This document shows positions 38,312 through 47,008 of a stretch of DNA of 64,000 bases, piece after piece (the stretch's first letter is position 1; each line of letters opens with the position of its first letter). The notes beneath the pieces are model-generated. The model was not told where the DNA came from. It ran no database searches and saw only the letters and a list, made by a program, of their open reading frames with translations. This stretch comes from Ottowia flava (GTDB taxonomy: Bacteria > Pseudomonadota > Gammaproteobacteria > Burkholderiales > Burkholderiaceae_C): positions 1 to 64,000 of the forward strand of contig NZ_VRUA01000007.1 of assembly GCF_008017535.1 (NCBI RefSeq), written 5' to 3'. The translations under genes were made by a program, and so were the position numbers.

Positions 38312-39735
38312 CGCGCCGCCGCTCTGCTCCGGCGCCGCGCGGCGCTTCGCTCACCACGCGGCTGACACTGCTGTTCGCGCTGGTGGCCAGCGTGGCGTTG
38401 GCGCTGCTGGGCGGCGTGACGCTGCTGGCGCTGAACCTGCACTTCGAGGCGCAGGACCGCGCCATCCTCCACGCCCACCTGCAGCAGGCGCGCAGCCTGC
38501 TGGCGCGGGTCGACAACACCGGCGCGCTGGCCACGCTGCCGTATGAATTGAACGCCGCCTTCGCCACCCAGAAGGACTTGGCCGTGCGCGTGCAAGGCGC
38601 CTACGGCCAGCCGCTGTTCGAGCAGCGCGCCGAGGCCCAGATGCCCGCCGGCCTGCTGGCCCGTCCGGCCACCGCACCGCCCGTGCCGCTGGTCACCTGG
38701 CACGAAGGCCATGACGTATGGCGCGGCAGCGCCATGGTGATGCCGCTGCCCATGCCCGGCGCCGCGCCACTCACGGTGGCGATGGCGCTGGACATTCACC
38801 ACCACGAGGCCTTTGTCATCAGCTTTCGGCGCGCGCTGATCGGCTTCGTGCTGCTGGCTTCCGCGGCCTGCGCGCTGTTGGGCGGCTGGGTGGTGCGGCG
38901 CGGGCTGCGGCCGTTGGCGCGCATGCGCGCGCAGGCCGAACGCATCGGTGCCGGCCAGCTGGACGCGCGCATGCCGGTGGACGAAGCGCCGGTCGAACTG
39001 GCCGAGCTGGCCGCCACGCTGAACGCCATGCTGGCGCGGCTGGAAAGCGCGTTTGCGCGCCTGTCGACCTACTCGTCCGACATCGCACACGAGCTGCGCA
39101 CACCGCTGTCCAACCTGATGACACAGACCCACGTCGCCCTGAGCCAGCCGCGCGACGGCGCCGCCTACCGCGAAGTGCTGGCCAGCAACGCCGAGGAGCT
39201 GGAGCGCCTGTCGCGCACCGTGGCCGACATGCTGTTTCTTGCGCAGGCCGAGCACGGCGAGCTGCTGCCCACGCGCCAGCCCGTGGCCTTGGGCGATGAA
39301 GTGCGCGCGCTGTTCGACTTCTATGAAGCCCTGGCCGACGACCGCCAGATCGCCTTGCGCCTGACCGGCGAAGGCACGGCGCTGGGCGACGCGCTGATGC
39401 TGCGCCGCGCCATCGGCAACCTGCTGTCCAACGCGCTGCGCTACACGCCCGCCGGTGGCGCCATCGACGTGCACATCGCACGGCGCGGGAAAGATGTTGT
39501 CTTGCAGGTGCGCAACGACGGCACGCCGATCGCGCCCGAGGAGCTGCCGCGCCTGTTTGAGCGCTTTTACCGCGCCGAAAAAGACCGCAGCCACGCCAGC
39601 GGGGAAGGCGACGGCGCGGGGCTCGGACTGGCGATTACCCAGGCCATCGTTCACAGCCACGGCGGTCAGATCGCCGCCCATGCGGACGGCGCGGGGAACG
39701 TGTTTGAGGTGGTGTTGCCGGCGGCGGGCACCTAG
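38308..39735 (+). CDS. copS: Heavy-metal sensor histidine kinase (CopS/CusS type)
   Basis: The 475-residue kinase has two membrane helices (about 15-37 and 167-190) framing a periplasmic sensor, a HAMP segment, an H-box [14 protein letters not shown] (about 254), an N-box [12 protein letters not shown] (about 372) and G-box [10 protein letters not shown] (about 435). It senses periplasmic copper or silver and phosphorylates the adjacent regulator. The metal specificity is inferred from the neighbouring copAB genes. Confidence 0.92.
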   Translation: MTRRRSAPAPRGASLTTRLTLLFALVASVALALLGGVTLLALNLHFEAQDRAILHAHLQQARSLLARVDNTGALATLPYELNAAFATQKDLAVRVQGAYGQPLFEQRAEAQMPAGLLARPATAPPVPLVTWHEGHDVWRGSAMVMPLPMPGAAPLTVAMALDIHHHEAFVISFRRALIGFVLLASAACALLGGWVVRRGLRPLARMRAQAERIGAGQLDARMPVDEAPVELAELAATLNAMLARLESAFARLSTYSSDIAHELRTPLSNLMTQTHVALSQPRDGAAYREVLASNAEELERLSRTVADMLFLAQAEHGELLPTRQPVALGDEVRALFDFYEALADDRQIALRLTGEGTALGDALMLRRAIGNLLSNALRYTPAGGAIDVHIARRGKDVVLQVRNDGTPIAPEELPRLFERFYRAEKDRSHASGEGDGAGLGLAITQAIVHSHGGQIAAHADGAGNVFEVVLPAAGT

Positions 39736-39757
39736 CGCGGTGCCTCAATCGCTATTG

Positions 39758-39804
39758 AATAGGTAGCTGCCTGCGCAGATGGCTGTAGGGCCAACGGCCG
39801 ATTT
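39758..39804 (+). repeat. TGCGCA dispersed repeat, copy 12
   Basis: ATAGGTAGCTGCCTGCGCAG, then ATGGCTGTAGGGCCAACGGCC and GATTT, is the most complete copy and best shows the consensus. It lies between copS and the convergent editing-protein gene. Confidence 0.9.
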
Positions 39805-39809
39805 AACTC

Positions 39810-40565
39810 TTATTCCAAAAACCCCAACACCACCCGCCGCGAGTTCGCGCTTTTCTTCTCGATCTTGGTCACGGCCATGGCGCCGATGTCGGCGGTGTTG
39901 GCCACGTGCGTGCCGCCGCAGGGTTGCAGGTCGATCAGCGCGCCGCCGTGCAAGCCGATACGGATGGTGCGCACCACGCCGCTGCCGCGCGGCGGTTGCA
40001 CGCTCATGCTCTTGATCAGTTCGGGCTGGGCGTCCAGCTCGGCGTCGGTGATGCTGCCGACGACGACCGGCAGCGCGTCGGCCACCAGCCGCGCCAGGCC
40101 GTCGGTCAGCTGCTGCTTGTCCAGCGGCTCGGTCATGTGGAAGTCGATGCGCGCGTAGTCTGGCGTGATGGAGCAGCCGTTGACCGGCACGCCGACCAAG
40201 TGGCACAGCAGGTGCGACGCGGTGTGAAAGCGCATCAGCCGCTGGCGCCGCGCGGCATCGATGCGCGCGGTAACGGTGTCACCCTGCTTCAATTGGGATA
40301 GCTGCTCGCGCTGACCGGGTGCGGCCTGGTGGGTGATTCGACCTGTCACCTGGCCGTCGGCGTCCTTCTCCTTGCGCGTGTCGGCGATGGCGATCTGCGT
40401 GCCGCCTGCCAGCACCAGCCACCCGGCGTCGCCAGCCTGACCCCCGCCCAGCGGGTAGAACACCGTGCGGTCCAGCACGACCACGCCCTGCGCTTCATCG
40501 ACGGCCAGCACGCGGGCGCTGCATTCGTTGAGGGTTGCGTCGGCGCGAAACAATTCTTCGGTCAT
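39810..40565 (-). CDS. Alanyl-tRNA editing protein (AlaX type)
   Basis: AlaX proteins hydrolyse mischarged Ser- or Gly-tRNA(Ala) in trans. The 251-residue protein has the zinc-binding pair HTASHLL (about 119) and CGGTHVANT (about 218) that define the AlaRS editing domain, plus an N-terminal beta domain with FYPLGGGQAGD. The start could be ATG 40565 or one three codons earlier. A diverged TGCGCA repeat (40291-40325) encodes GQREQLSQL in a loop near residue 83. It is divergent from the creatininase-like gene. Confidence 0.88.
   Translation of the reverse strand: MTEELFRADATLNECSARVLAVDEAQGVVVLDRTVFYPLGGGQAGDAGWLVLAGGTQIAIADTRKEKDADGQVTGRITHQAAPGQREQLSQLKQGDTVTARIDAARRQRLMRFHTASHLLCHLVGVPVNGCSITPDYARIDFHMTEPLDKQQLTDGLARLVADALPVVVGSITDAELDAQPELIKSMSVQPPRGSGVVRTIRIGLHGGALIDLQPCGGTHVANTADIGAMAVTKIEKKSANSRRVVLGFLE
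40291..40325 (+). repeat. TGCGCA dispersed repeat, copy 13 (diverged), inside the AlaX gene
   Basis: AATTGGGATAGCTGCTCGCG CTGACC resembles the 5' half of the consensus. It is inside the coding sequence and in-frame, but read in a different frame from most coding copies. Confidence 0.5.
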
Positions 40566-40612
40566 GCAAACCATGATAGTGGGCGAGCGCAAGTGCGCAT
40601 TAACATCGCGCC

Positions 40613-41458
40613 ATGCCCGACAAACTGCCCCCGCTGCCGCCGCGGTCACGCCAGTGGTCCGATCTGGTGACGACCGACTTCGCCACGCTCGATCAGGCGC
40701 GCGCCATCGCGGTGCTGCCGCTGGGCGCGACCGAGCAGCACGGCCCGCACCTGCCGCTGTCGGTGGATGCCAACCTGGCGCACAGCATGGTGCAGGCGGC
40801 CACGCACCACCTGCCGCCCAGCCTGCCGGTGCTGTTCCTGCCGGTGCAGCGCATCGGCTACAGCCCCGAACACACGGCTTTTCCCGGCACCCTGAGCCTG
40901 AAGGCCGAGACGGTGATCCGCCTATGGACCGACATCGCCGAAAGCGTGGCGGCCAGTGGCGTGAACAAGCTGGTGCTGTTCAATACGCACGGCGGCAACG
41001 TCGGCCTGCTCGACGTGGTGGCGCGCGACCTGCGCATGCGCCTGGGCATGCTGGTGTACGGGGTGAGCTGGTTCAACCTGCCGCTGATGGATGGCGACGG
41101 CGTCGACGTGATGGCGCGCTTTTCCGCCGAGGAGCAGCGCTTTGGCGTGCACGGCGGCGAGGTCGAGACGGCGATGATGCTGGCGCTCAAGCCGCGCCTG
41201 GTGCGCACGTCGAAGGCGCAGGCGTTCGCGTCCAGCTCGCAGACGCGCGCGCAGAATTTCGCGATCCTGGGCAACGGCCGCAGCGCCAAACTGGCCTGGG
41301 CCGCGCAGGACCTCAACGCAGAAGGCGCCACCGGCAACGCCGCGGCCGCCAAGGTGGATGACGGTCTGGCCCTGATTGAGGCGGCAGGGCGCTCTCTGGC
41401 CCAGCTGCTGGAAGAAATCGACCGTTTGCCGCCCGACACGCTGCGCGGGATGGCTTGA
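40613..41458 (+). CDS. Creatininase family protein
   Basis: These metal-dependent amidohydrolases include creatininase and enzymes of other amide cleavages. The 281-residue protein has GATEQHGPHLPLSVD (metal ligands, about 37-51), LVLFNTHGGNVG (about 118-129) and GVHGGEVETAMML (about 179-191), in the family order. Length is normal. The substrate cannot be assigned; most genomic members do not act on creatinine. It may share the downstream Bug gene's pathway. Confidence 0.88.
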   Translation: MPDKLPPLPPRSRQWSDLVTTDFATLDQARAIAVLPLGATEQHGPHLPLSVDANLAHSMVQAATHHLPPSLPVLFLPVQRIGYSPEHTAFPGTLSLKAETVIRLWTDIAESVAASGVNKLVLFNTHGGNVGLLDVVARDLRMRLGMLVYGVSWFNLPLMDGDGVDVMARFSAEEQRFGVHGGEVETAMMLALKPRLVRTSKAQAFASSSQTRAQNFAILGNGRSAKLAWAAQDLNAEGATGNAAAAKVDDGLALIEAAGRSLAQLLEEIDRLPPDTLRGMA

Positions 41459-41490
41459 TTCGAAGCTGCGCCTCGGCACGCCCCGCGCTT

Positions 41491-41540
41491 TCAATTTGCT
41501 AGCTGCTTGCGCTTGTCTGGCAAGCGCTGCAGCTGCATTT
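41491..41540 (+). repeat. TGCGCA dispersed repeat, copy 14
   Basis: CTAGCTGCTTGCGCTTGTCTGG, then CAAGCGCTGCAGCTGCATTT, is the subtype with a GCGCTTG...CAAGCGC hairpin. It lies between the creatininase and Bug genes. Confidence 0.85.
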
Positions 41541-41595
41541 CTTTTCCAAGACTTAGAATCCGAGGTTTCCCCAGCACTTGCACCGATTCACCGCC

Positions 41596-42582
41596 ATGCT
41601 CCAGCTCCTGTCGCGCCGCCAGTTCACCGCCCGCCTTGCCGCCACCCTCGCCGCACCTGCCGGCATGGGCGCCGCCTGGGCCGCGCCGGACGAGCGGGCG
41701 ATCCGCATCATCGTGGGCTTTCCGCCGGGCGGCGGCTCGGACGCGATTGCGCGTCTGCTTGCTGAAAAGCTCAAGGACGAGCTGAAGCGCCCGGTGCTGG
41801 TGGACAACCGTCCCGGCGCCGGTGGCCAGCTGGCGGCCCAGCTGCTGAAGGCCGCGCCCGCCGACGGCACAACGGTGTTCCTGTCGCACGACCACACCAT
41901 CTCGATCCTGCCGCAGGTGGTGGCGCGCCCGGGCTTTCAGCCGCACACCGACTTCGTCGCGCTGGGCGGCTTTGCCACCTTCGTCAATGGCCTGGCGGTG
42001 TCGCCCGGCACGCCGGTCAAGTCGATCCCCGAGTACGTGGCGTGGGTCAAGGGCCAAGGCGGCAAGAGTTCCGTGGGCATTCCCGCGCCGGCCTCGACGC
42101 CTGAGTTTCTGGTGCAGCTGCTGGCCAGGAAATACGGGCTGGACCTGGTGCCGGTGCCCTACAAGGGCAGCGCCCCGATGATCGGCGACATGCTGGGCAA
42201 CCAGATTCCGGCCGGCATCGGCTCGGTGCAGGACTTCATCGAATACCAGCGCACCGGGCGGCTGCGCACCATCGCGGTGCTGGGTGCCAAGCGCCAGGCC
42301 GCCATACCGGACGTGCCCACGCTGAGCGAGCTGGGCTTCAAGGGGCTGGAAGACACGCCGTTCTACGGCATCTGGGCGCCCAAGGGCACGCCGGCGGATT
42401 TCATTAACGCCTTCACGCACGCGCTGGACAAGGTCGTGGCCCTGCCCGACGTGCACAAGCAGCTGACCGAGCTGGGGCTGACTGTGGGCTACATGACGCC
42501 GCGGCAGCTCGATACGCGCGAGCGCGCGTACACGCAGGTGTGGTCGAAGATCATCCGGGACAGCGGGTTCAAGCCGCAGTAG
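41596..42582 (+). CDS. Tripartite tricarboxylate transporter substrate-binding protein (Bug/TctC family), second copy
   Basis: The 328-residue periplasmic binding protein has a twin-arginine-like signal (SRRQFTARLAATLAAPAG), then IRIIVGFPPGGGSDAIARLL and PVLVDNRPGAGGQLAAQLL, typical Bug motifs. It is 36% or so alike in layout to the Bug protein at 27839 by eye but I cannot compute identity. ATG 41596 is used; an earlier TTG is unlikely. It follows the creatininase gene and a dispersed repeat. Confidence 0.9.
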   Translation: MLQLLSRRQFTARLAATLAAPAGMGAAWAAPDERAIRIIVGFPPGGGSDAIARLLAEKLKDELKRPVLVDNRPGAGGQLAAQLLKAAPADGTTVFLSHDHTISILPQVVARPGFQPHTDFVALGGFATFVNGLAVSPGTPVKSIPEYVAWVKGQGGKSSVGIPAPASTPEFLVQLLARKYGLDLVPVPYKGSAPMIGDMLGNQIPAGIGSVQDFIEYQRTGRLRTIAVLGAKRQAAIPDVPTLSELGFKGLEDTPFYGIWAPKGTPADFINAFTHALDKVVALPDVHKQLTELGLTVGYMTPRQLDTRERAYTQVWSKIIRDSGFKPQ

Positions 42583-42586
42583 AAGG

Positions 42587-42648
42587 GCACCCCCCTGAGC
42601 CGCTGACGCGGCTTCCCCCCTCTCTCTTCGGGAGGGGGGACAACGCCG
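42587..42648 (+). repeat. Poly-C hairpin repeat, copy A
   Basis: GCACCCCCCTGAGCCGCTGA, then CGCGGCTTCCCCCC, a short loop and GGAGGGGGGACAACGCC, forms a hairpin. A second copy in reverse orientation is at 55139-55191. It follows the Bug gene stop after four bases and may act in transcript termination or stability. A further stem GTCGCCGC / GCGGCGAC lies at 42649-42671. Confidence 0.8.
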
Positions 42649-42837
42649 GTCGCCGCCGCAGGTGCGGCGACGGCGTTCGCTGGGTTGGCCTGCTCCGCGG
42701 CCGTGCGATCTCGGGTGGCGCAGGACGGATCGGGCTGAACCAGCCACCGCTGGATACTGCACTCCGCGACGTTTTCGCAAGATGGTGCGCGTTGAACCGC
42801 GGACTTCATGCGGTGCGCGCACCGCACTGTCAAACGG

Positions 42838-43521
42838 TCACGCGTACGTCACCCAATCCTCATACTCGGGCCCATTCAGGTGCGGCAGCGTGTTGTAGGT
42901 CAGCAGCTGATGGCGCTTGGGGTTGAACAGGAATTCGGTGATGGCCGTGTTGCGGATGCGCAGGTTCAGCTCGATGCTGGCGATTGTGGGCGCGCCCAGG
43001 ACGTGGCCGACGGCGGTGGCGATGGGGCCGCCGCTGCTGACGATCAGCACCTGGCCGTCACCGCCGTGCAGGCCGCGCACATGGTCCAGCGCGCCGACCA
43101 CGCCGGCCAGAAAGTCGGCGTAGCTCGGCATGCCGACGGGTTGGATGCGCCCGTCCATCCAGGCCTGCAGGCCTTCGCGCAACAGGCGGAAATGCTGGCG
43201 GTACCGCTCGGGCGTGTCGGGCTTGGGCAAGGGCTCGGGATGGATGGCGGCGATGACGGCGTGGCTGTCGTACTCGTTCAGCCCCGGCCATTCGGTGCGC
43301 GCCGTATCCAGCCCGGCGCCGGCGGCGATGCCATCCCAGGTCTGGCGCTGGCGGCGCAGTGTGCCGGTGAGCACCGCGTTCAGCCGCAACCCGTCACCGT
43401 GCCGCGCGCGCAGGTACTCGCCCAGCCGCACGCTCTGGCGCTGCCCCAGATCGCTCAGCTGGTCGTAGTCGGCGGCGCCAAAGCTGGCCTGCCCGTGGCG
43501 CACGAGGTAGAGGGTTCCCAT
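42838..43521 (-). CDS. Histidine phosphatase family protein
   Basis: The 227-residue protein has the phosphohistidine motif LYLVRHGQAS (His about 9), an internal Arg/Glu pair and a second catalytic His region, near VIVSSGGPI. Such proteins act as phosphoglycerate mutases, phosphatases or SixA-like signalling phosphatases; the substrate is unknown. In most members the second motif is GH; here it reads SSGG, so catalytic competence is uncertain. It follows the threonine dehydratase gene on the same strand after 144 bases. Confidence 0.82.
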   Translation of the reverse strand: MGTLYLVRHGQASFGAADYDQLSDLGQRQSVRLGEYLRARHGDGLRLNAVLTGTLRRQRQTWDGIAAGAGLDTARTEWPGLNEYDSHAVIAAIHPEPLPKPDTPERYRQHFRLLREGLQAWMDGRIQPVGMPSYADFLAGVVGALDHVRGLHGGDGQVLIVSSGGPIATAVGHVLGAPTIASIELNLRIRNTAITEFLFNPKRHQLLTYNTLPHLNGPEYEDWVTYA

Positions 43522-43627
43522 GCGCGCATTGTGTGGGTGCGGTCGCGGCGCAGGCGCCGCGTGGGCGACACCGGGTGGGGTTCCGCACGCAGCTGGAGAC
43601 GTCTCTTTATTCGCCGCGCTTCAAGCA

Positions 43628-43672
43628 AAAACTAGCCAAAAGCTACACCACAGCTGCGCAGGCAGCTATTCT
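43628..43672 (-). repeat. TGCGCA dispersed repeat, copy 15 (supplies the dehydratase stop)
   Basis: On the minus strand GAATAGCTGCCTGCGCAGC, then GGTGTAGCTTTTGGC. Its TAG (43668-43666) is the stop codon of the threonine dehydratase gene. Confidence 0.75.
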
Positions 43673-44667
43673 TTCTGAAGCATTTCGACCATCAGTGGTG
43701 CGTCCACGTTGCCGCCGGTCAGGGCCACGCCCACGTTCAGGCCGCGCAGCGCGTCGCGCTCCTGCCACGCCGCGGCGAAGGCGGCGGCGCCCGCGCCTTC
43801 GGCCACGTTGTGGGTGTCGACGTAAATGGCGTGCACGGCCTGGGCAACTTCGTCGTCGGTGACTTGCACCACGTGGTCCAGCCCTTCGGCCAGCGCCTGA
43901 AGCGCGCCAGCGTCGGCGCGGCGCACGGCCATGCCGTCGGCCAGGCGGGTGGTGACGGCGGCTTCGACCACCTCGCCCGCGGCCAGCGAATCGGCGTAGG
44001 TGGTGGCGTGCGCGCTGACCACGCCGACGATGCGTGCGCGGTGCCCGAGCGCGTTACGCGCGGCGATGGCCGACACCGCGCCGGAGCCCAGGCCGATCGG
44101 CACGTAAACAACATCCAGCTGCGGCACGGCGCGCAGGAATTCCCACCAGTACGTGGCCACGCCGCGCAGCAGGTCGGCGTGGAAGCTGGGCACCATTTGG
44201 GCGCCGCGCTCGGCCGCGAGCTGGCGCGCGAATTCGGCGCTGGCGGTGAAGTCGTCGCCGTGCTCGATCAGTTCGACCCCGAGCGCGCGCATGGCGGCGT
44301 TCTTTTCGACCGAGTTGCCGCGCGGCACGACGATGGTGCAGGCCACGCCGTGGGCGCGCGCCGCCCAGCCGATGCTTTGGCCGTGGTTGCCACGCGTGGC
44401 GCTGACCACGGCGCGCGGCAGCGCGCCCTGCGCCGCCATCTGCGCGAAGTAGGTCAGGCCGCCGCGGATCTTGAAGGCGCCAACCGGCGTGTGGTTCTCG
44501 TGCTTGACCCAGCAGTCGGTGCCCAGGCGTTCGGACAGCAGGGCCCAGCGGTACTGCGGCGTGGCCGGGAAGTCGCGGTAGACGACGTCGGCGGCGGCTT
44601 CGATCTCGGCCAGCGTGGGCAGGTGCACGGCCGGTGTCGCGGTGTGGGAGGCGGTGGCGGTGTTCAT
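43666..44667 (-). CDS. Threonine/serine dehydratase (PLP-dependent, fold II)
   Basis: These enzymes deaminate threonine or serine to 2-oxobutyrate or pyruvate. The 333-residue protein has the PLP lysine in GAFKIRGGL (about 66), SATRGNHGQSIGWAA (about 89-102) and a C-terminal VALTGGNVD glycine-rich loop. There is no ACT regulatory domain, so this is the catabolic type. It overlaps the LysE gene by four bases and ends the nine-gene operon. Its stop is inside a dispersed repeat. Confidence 0.9.
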   Translation of the reverse strand: MNTATASHTATPAVHLPTLAEIEAAADVVYRDFPATPQYRWALLSERLGTDCWVKHENHTPVGAFKIRGGLTYFAQMAAQGALPRAVVSATRGNHGQSIGWAARAHGVACTIVVPRGNSVEKNAAMRALGVELIEHGDDFTASAEFARQLAAERGAQMVPSFHADLLRGVATYWWEFLRAVPQLDVVYVPIGLGSGAVSAIAARNALGHRARIVGVVSAHATTYADSLAAGEVVEAAVTTRLADGMAVRRADAGALQALAEGLDHVVQVTDDEVAQAVHAIYVDTHNVAEGAGAAAFAAAWQERDALRGLNVGVALTGGNVDAPLMVEMLQKE

Positions 44668-45305
44668 GAGGGACGTTTTTCGGTCAACAAGCGCAGGGCC
44701 AGCGCGGCGAGCACGGTGCCCATGAACCAGCGCTGCGCGGCGATCCAGCGCGGGCTGCGGTTCAGAAAGCGCGACACACCGCCCGCGCCCAGCACCAGCA
44801 GGGCGTTGACGCCGCCGCTGATGCCGATCTGCAGCGCGCCCAACACCAGGCATTGCAGCAGCCAGTGGCCGCGCTCGGGGTGCAGAAACTGCGGGAAGAA
44901 GGACAGGTAGAACATGGCCACCTTGGGGTTCAGCAGGTTGGTCATGAAGCCCATGGCGAACAGCTTGCGCGGGCCGTCGTGCGGCAGCGCGCGGGTCTGG
45001 AACGGGGCGCTGCCGCCGGGGCGGACGGCCTGCCAGGCCATCCACAACAGGTACAGCGCACCGGCGATGCGGATCGCGTCAAACGCCATCGGCACGGCCA
45101 GCAGCAAGGCCGTGAGGCCGAGCGACGCCGCCAGCAGATGCACGACGAACGCCAGCACCACGCCGGCCAGCGAGGTCAGCCCCGCGCGCGGCCCCTGCGT
45201 CAGGCTGCGCGACACGCAGTAAATCATGTTGGGGCCGGGCGTCAGCACCAGCACCAGCGCGGCCAGCGCGAACAGCAGCAGTTCCTGCGGCGAGAACACC
45301 GTCAT
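44664..45305 (-). CDS. LysE-family amino acid exporter
   Basis: The 213-residue membrane protein has six hydrophobic segments and LTPGPNMIYCVSRSL (about 22-36), the LysE/RhtB signature. LysE/RhtB proteins export amino acids such as lysine, threonine, homoserine or leucine. It overlaps both neighbours by four bases, so translation is coupled. Its placement next to a threonine dehydratase suggests a threonine or serine handling role. Confidence 0.9.
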   Translation of the reverse strand: MTVFSPQELLLFALAALVLVLTPGPNMIYCVSRSLTQGPRAGLTSLAGVVLAFVVHLLAASLGLTALLLAVPMAFDAIRIAGALYLLWMAWQAVRPGGSAPFQTRALPHDGPRKLFAMGFMTNLLNPKVAMFYLSFFPQFLHPERGHWLLQCLVLGALQIGISGGVNALLVLGAGGVSRFLNRSPRWIAAQRWFMGTVLAALALRLLTEKRPS

Positions 45306-46066
45306 GGCGGCGACGGCGACAAGGAGGAGGAAGACAGCGTGACCAGCCCGCGCGGCGTGCGCAGCGTGGCGCGCAACTCGGCCACCGGCGCGGCGTCGAC
45401 CCGCAGGCGTGCGTCCTTCAACGGCGCGGCCAGGCCGGCGGCGCGCAGCGCGGCTTCAAGTGCCGGTGCTTGCGGGTGGGCGAGCGCCAGTTGCTGCAAT
45501 TGCACGCCACTGTCGGGCATCGTGGCAGCAGGGTGCGCCGCGCCCCATTCGATCAGCGTGGGCAGGCAACCATCCAGCAGGCGCTGGCCGTCGTCCCGCA
45601 CGGTGATCTGCCAGCGCAACTCGCCTGCGGGCGTCATGCGGGTGGCGGCGCGCACTGGCCCACGGTCCAGGCCGAGCGCGGCCAGTTGCGCGCTGGCGGC
45701 GGCCACGCCGGGCACGCGCGCAACCCAGTGGATCAGCCGTGGGCCGCTCTGGCGCACCTGCGCCTGCAGCGCCGCATCGTCCATGTCAAACCAGCGTTTT
45801 GTGCCTCCAGCCCTAGAGCTATCAGCGCGGGCAGCTTCTGGACTGATAGCAATGATCTCCAGGTAGCAGCAGGCAAAGCCCGGCCCGCTCAAGGCCAACA
45901 AGCGGTTGTGCGTGCCGAACATCGGGTGCTCGCCACCCGGGCCGGGCGTGACGCCCAGCGTGGCTTCGGCCCAGGCCACGCCCTGGTCCAGCGTGTCGGC
46001 CAGGATCACCAGATGGTCGACGGCGGCGTGGTCGAAGCCGTCGCCTTCGGACGGCGCGGTGCTCAC
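45302..46066 (-). CDS. VOC-family protein (glyoxalase-like domain)
   Basis: The 254-residue protein starts at GTG 46066, overlapping the PhzF stop by four bases. It has two VOC-type half domains: VDHLVILADTLDQGVAWAEATLGV (about 15-38) and later repeats with LEIIAISPEA and LDRGPVRA. The function is unknown; VOC proteins catalyse isomerisation, dioxygenation or lyase reactions. A 17-codon segment (IAISPEAARADSSRAG) is a TGCGCA repeat lying inside the coding sequence. Confidence 0.8.
   Translation of the reverse strand: MSTAPSEGDGFDHAAVDHLVILADTLDQGVAWAEATLGVTPGPGGEHPMFGTHNRLLALSGPGFACCYLEIIAISPEAARADSSRAGGTKRWFDMDDAALQAQVRQSGPRLIHWVARVPGVAAASAQLAALGLDRGPVRAATRMTPAGELRWQITVRDDGQRLLDGCLPTLIEWGAAHPAATMPDSGVQLQQLALAHPQAPALEAALRAAGLAAPLKDARLRVDAAPVAELRATLRTPRGLVTLSSSSLSPSPP
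45803..45853 (-). repeat. TGCGCA dispersed repeat, copy 16 (diverged), inside the VOC gene
   Basis: On the minus strand GAAGCTGCCCGCGCTGATAG, then CTCTAGGGCTGGAGGC resembles the consensus. It encodes EAARADSSRAG in-frame. Confidence 0.55.
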
Positions 46067-46977
46067 AGCGTGACCTCGCCGCGGACCACGCCGACGCAGT
46101 CGCCACCGACCCAGACCTGGCCGTCGCCGGCCTGCGCGATGTGCACCCGCCCGGCGCGGCCCAGCGCCGTGCCTTGCGCCGCGACGTACTGCGCGGGCAG
46201 GTCGCCGGTGCCGATCAGCCACTGCGCCAGGCTGGCGTTCAGGCTGCCGGTGACGGGGTCTTCGTTCACCCCGATCGGGGCGGCAAAGGCCCGCACCTCG
46301 ATCGCGGGCGCGTCTGCCGCGGCGCCGAAGGCACGCGCCTCGCGGTTTGAACGCGATATCAATTGTGTAGCGCCTTGCGCTTGATGGACGCCCGCTACAC
46401 CCACTTTTTGCCCTAAATCGGCGAGCACCGAGTGCTGGGGCTCCAGCGCCAGCACGGCATCGGCGTCGTGCAGCAGCAAGCCGAGCCACACCGGCCCGTT
46501 GTCCAGCAGCTGCGCCTTGGCGATCTGCGCCGCCTTCAGCCCCAGCGCGGCAGCCACCTGCGCCAGCACGGCGGGGCTGGGTGCGCTCATGGCAACGGGC
46601 GGCGCGGCGAAGGCCAGGCGTTCACCCCCGCCCACAGCCTCGCGCCGGATCGGCACCAGGCCTTTGGCGCACTGCTGCACGATGACGTCGGCGCGCTTCG
46701 GCTGCCCGCCCGCCGCCAGCCAGGCGTGGCACGAACCCAGCGTGGGGTGACCGGCGAACGGCAGCTCGCCCCCCGGCGTGAAGATGCGCAGCTGGTAGTC
46801 GGCCTGCGCGTCGGTCGGCGGCAGTACGAAGGTGGTTTCGGACAGGTTGGTCCAGCGCGCAAAGTGCTGCATGGCCGCGTCATCCAGGCCGGTGCCGTCC
46901 AGCACCACGGCGACCGGGTTGCCGTAGCCGGGCGCGGCGGTGAAGACGTCGATTTGCTGGAAGGGGCGGTTGCGCAT
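46063..46977 (-). CDS. PhzF-family isomerase/epimerase
   Basis: PhzF relatives share a diaminopimelate-epimerase-like two-domain fold and a catalytic Glu. The 304-residue protein begins MRNRPFQQIDVFTAAPGYGNPVAVV and has LSETTFVLPP (the catalytic Glu, about 47), FTPGGELPFAGHPTLGSCHA (about 66-85) and NEDPVTGSLNASLAQWL (about 239-255). Function beyond phenazine synthesis is rarely known. A TGCGCA repeat encodes a segment near residues 190-205 (AGVHQAQGATQLIS). Confidence 0.88.
   Translation of the reverse strand: MRNRPFQQIDVFTAAPGYGNPVAVVLDGTGLDDAAMQHFARWTNLSETTFVLPPTDAQADYQLRIFTPGGELPFAGHPTLGSCHAWLAAGGQPKRADVIVQQCAKGLVPIRREAVGGGERLAFAAPPVAMSAPSPAVLAQVAAALGLKAAQIAKAQLLDNGPVWLGLLLHDADAVLALEPQHSVLADLGQKVGVAGVHQAQGATQLISRSNREARAFGAAADAPAIEVRAFAAPIGVNEDPVTGSLNASLAQWLIGTGDLPAQYVAAQGTALGRAGRVHIAQAGDGQVWVGGDCVGVVRGEVTL
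46360..46412 (+). repeat. TGCGCA dispersed repeat, copy 17, inside the PhzF gene
   Basis: CAATTGTGTAGCGCCTTGCG CTTGATGG, then GCCCGCTACACCCAC, resembles the GCGCTTGATGG subtype. It encodes GVHQAQGATQL in-frame on the other strand. Confidence 0.6.
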
Positions 46978-47008
46978 GGCAGGTCAAGGAATGACAAGAG
47001 GATCAGGA

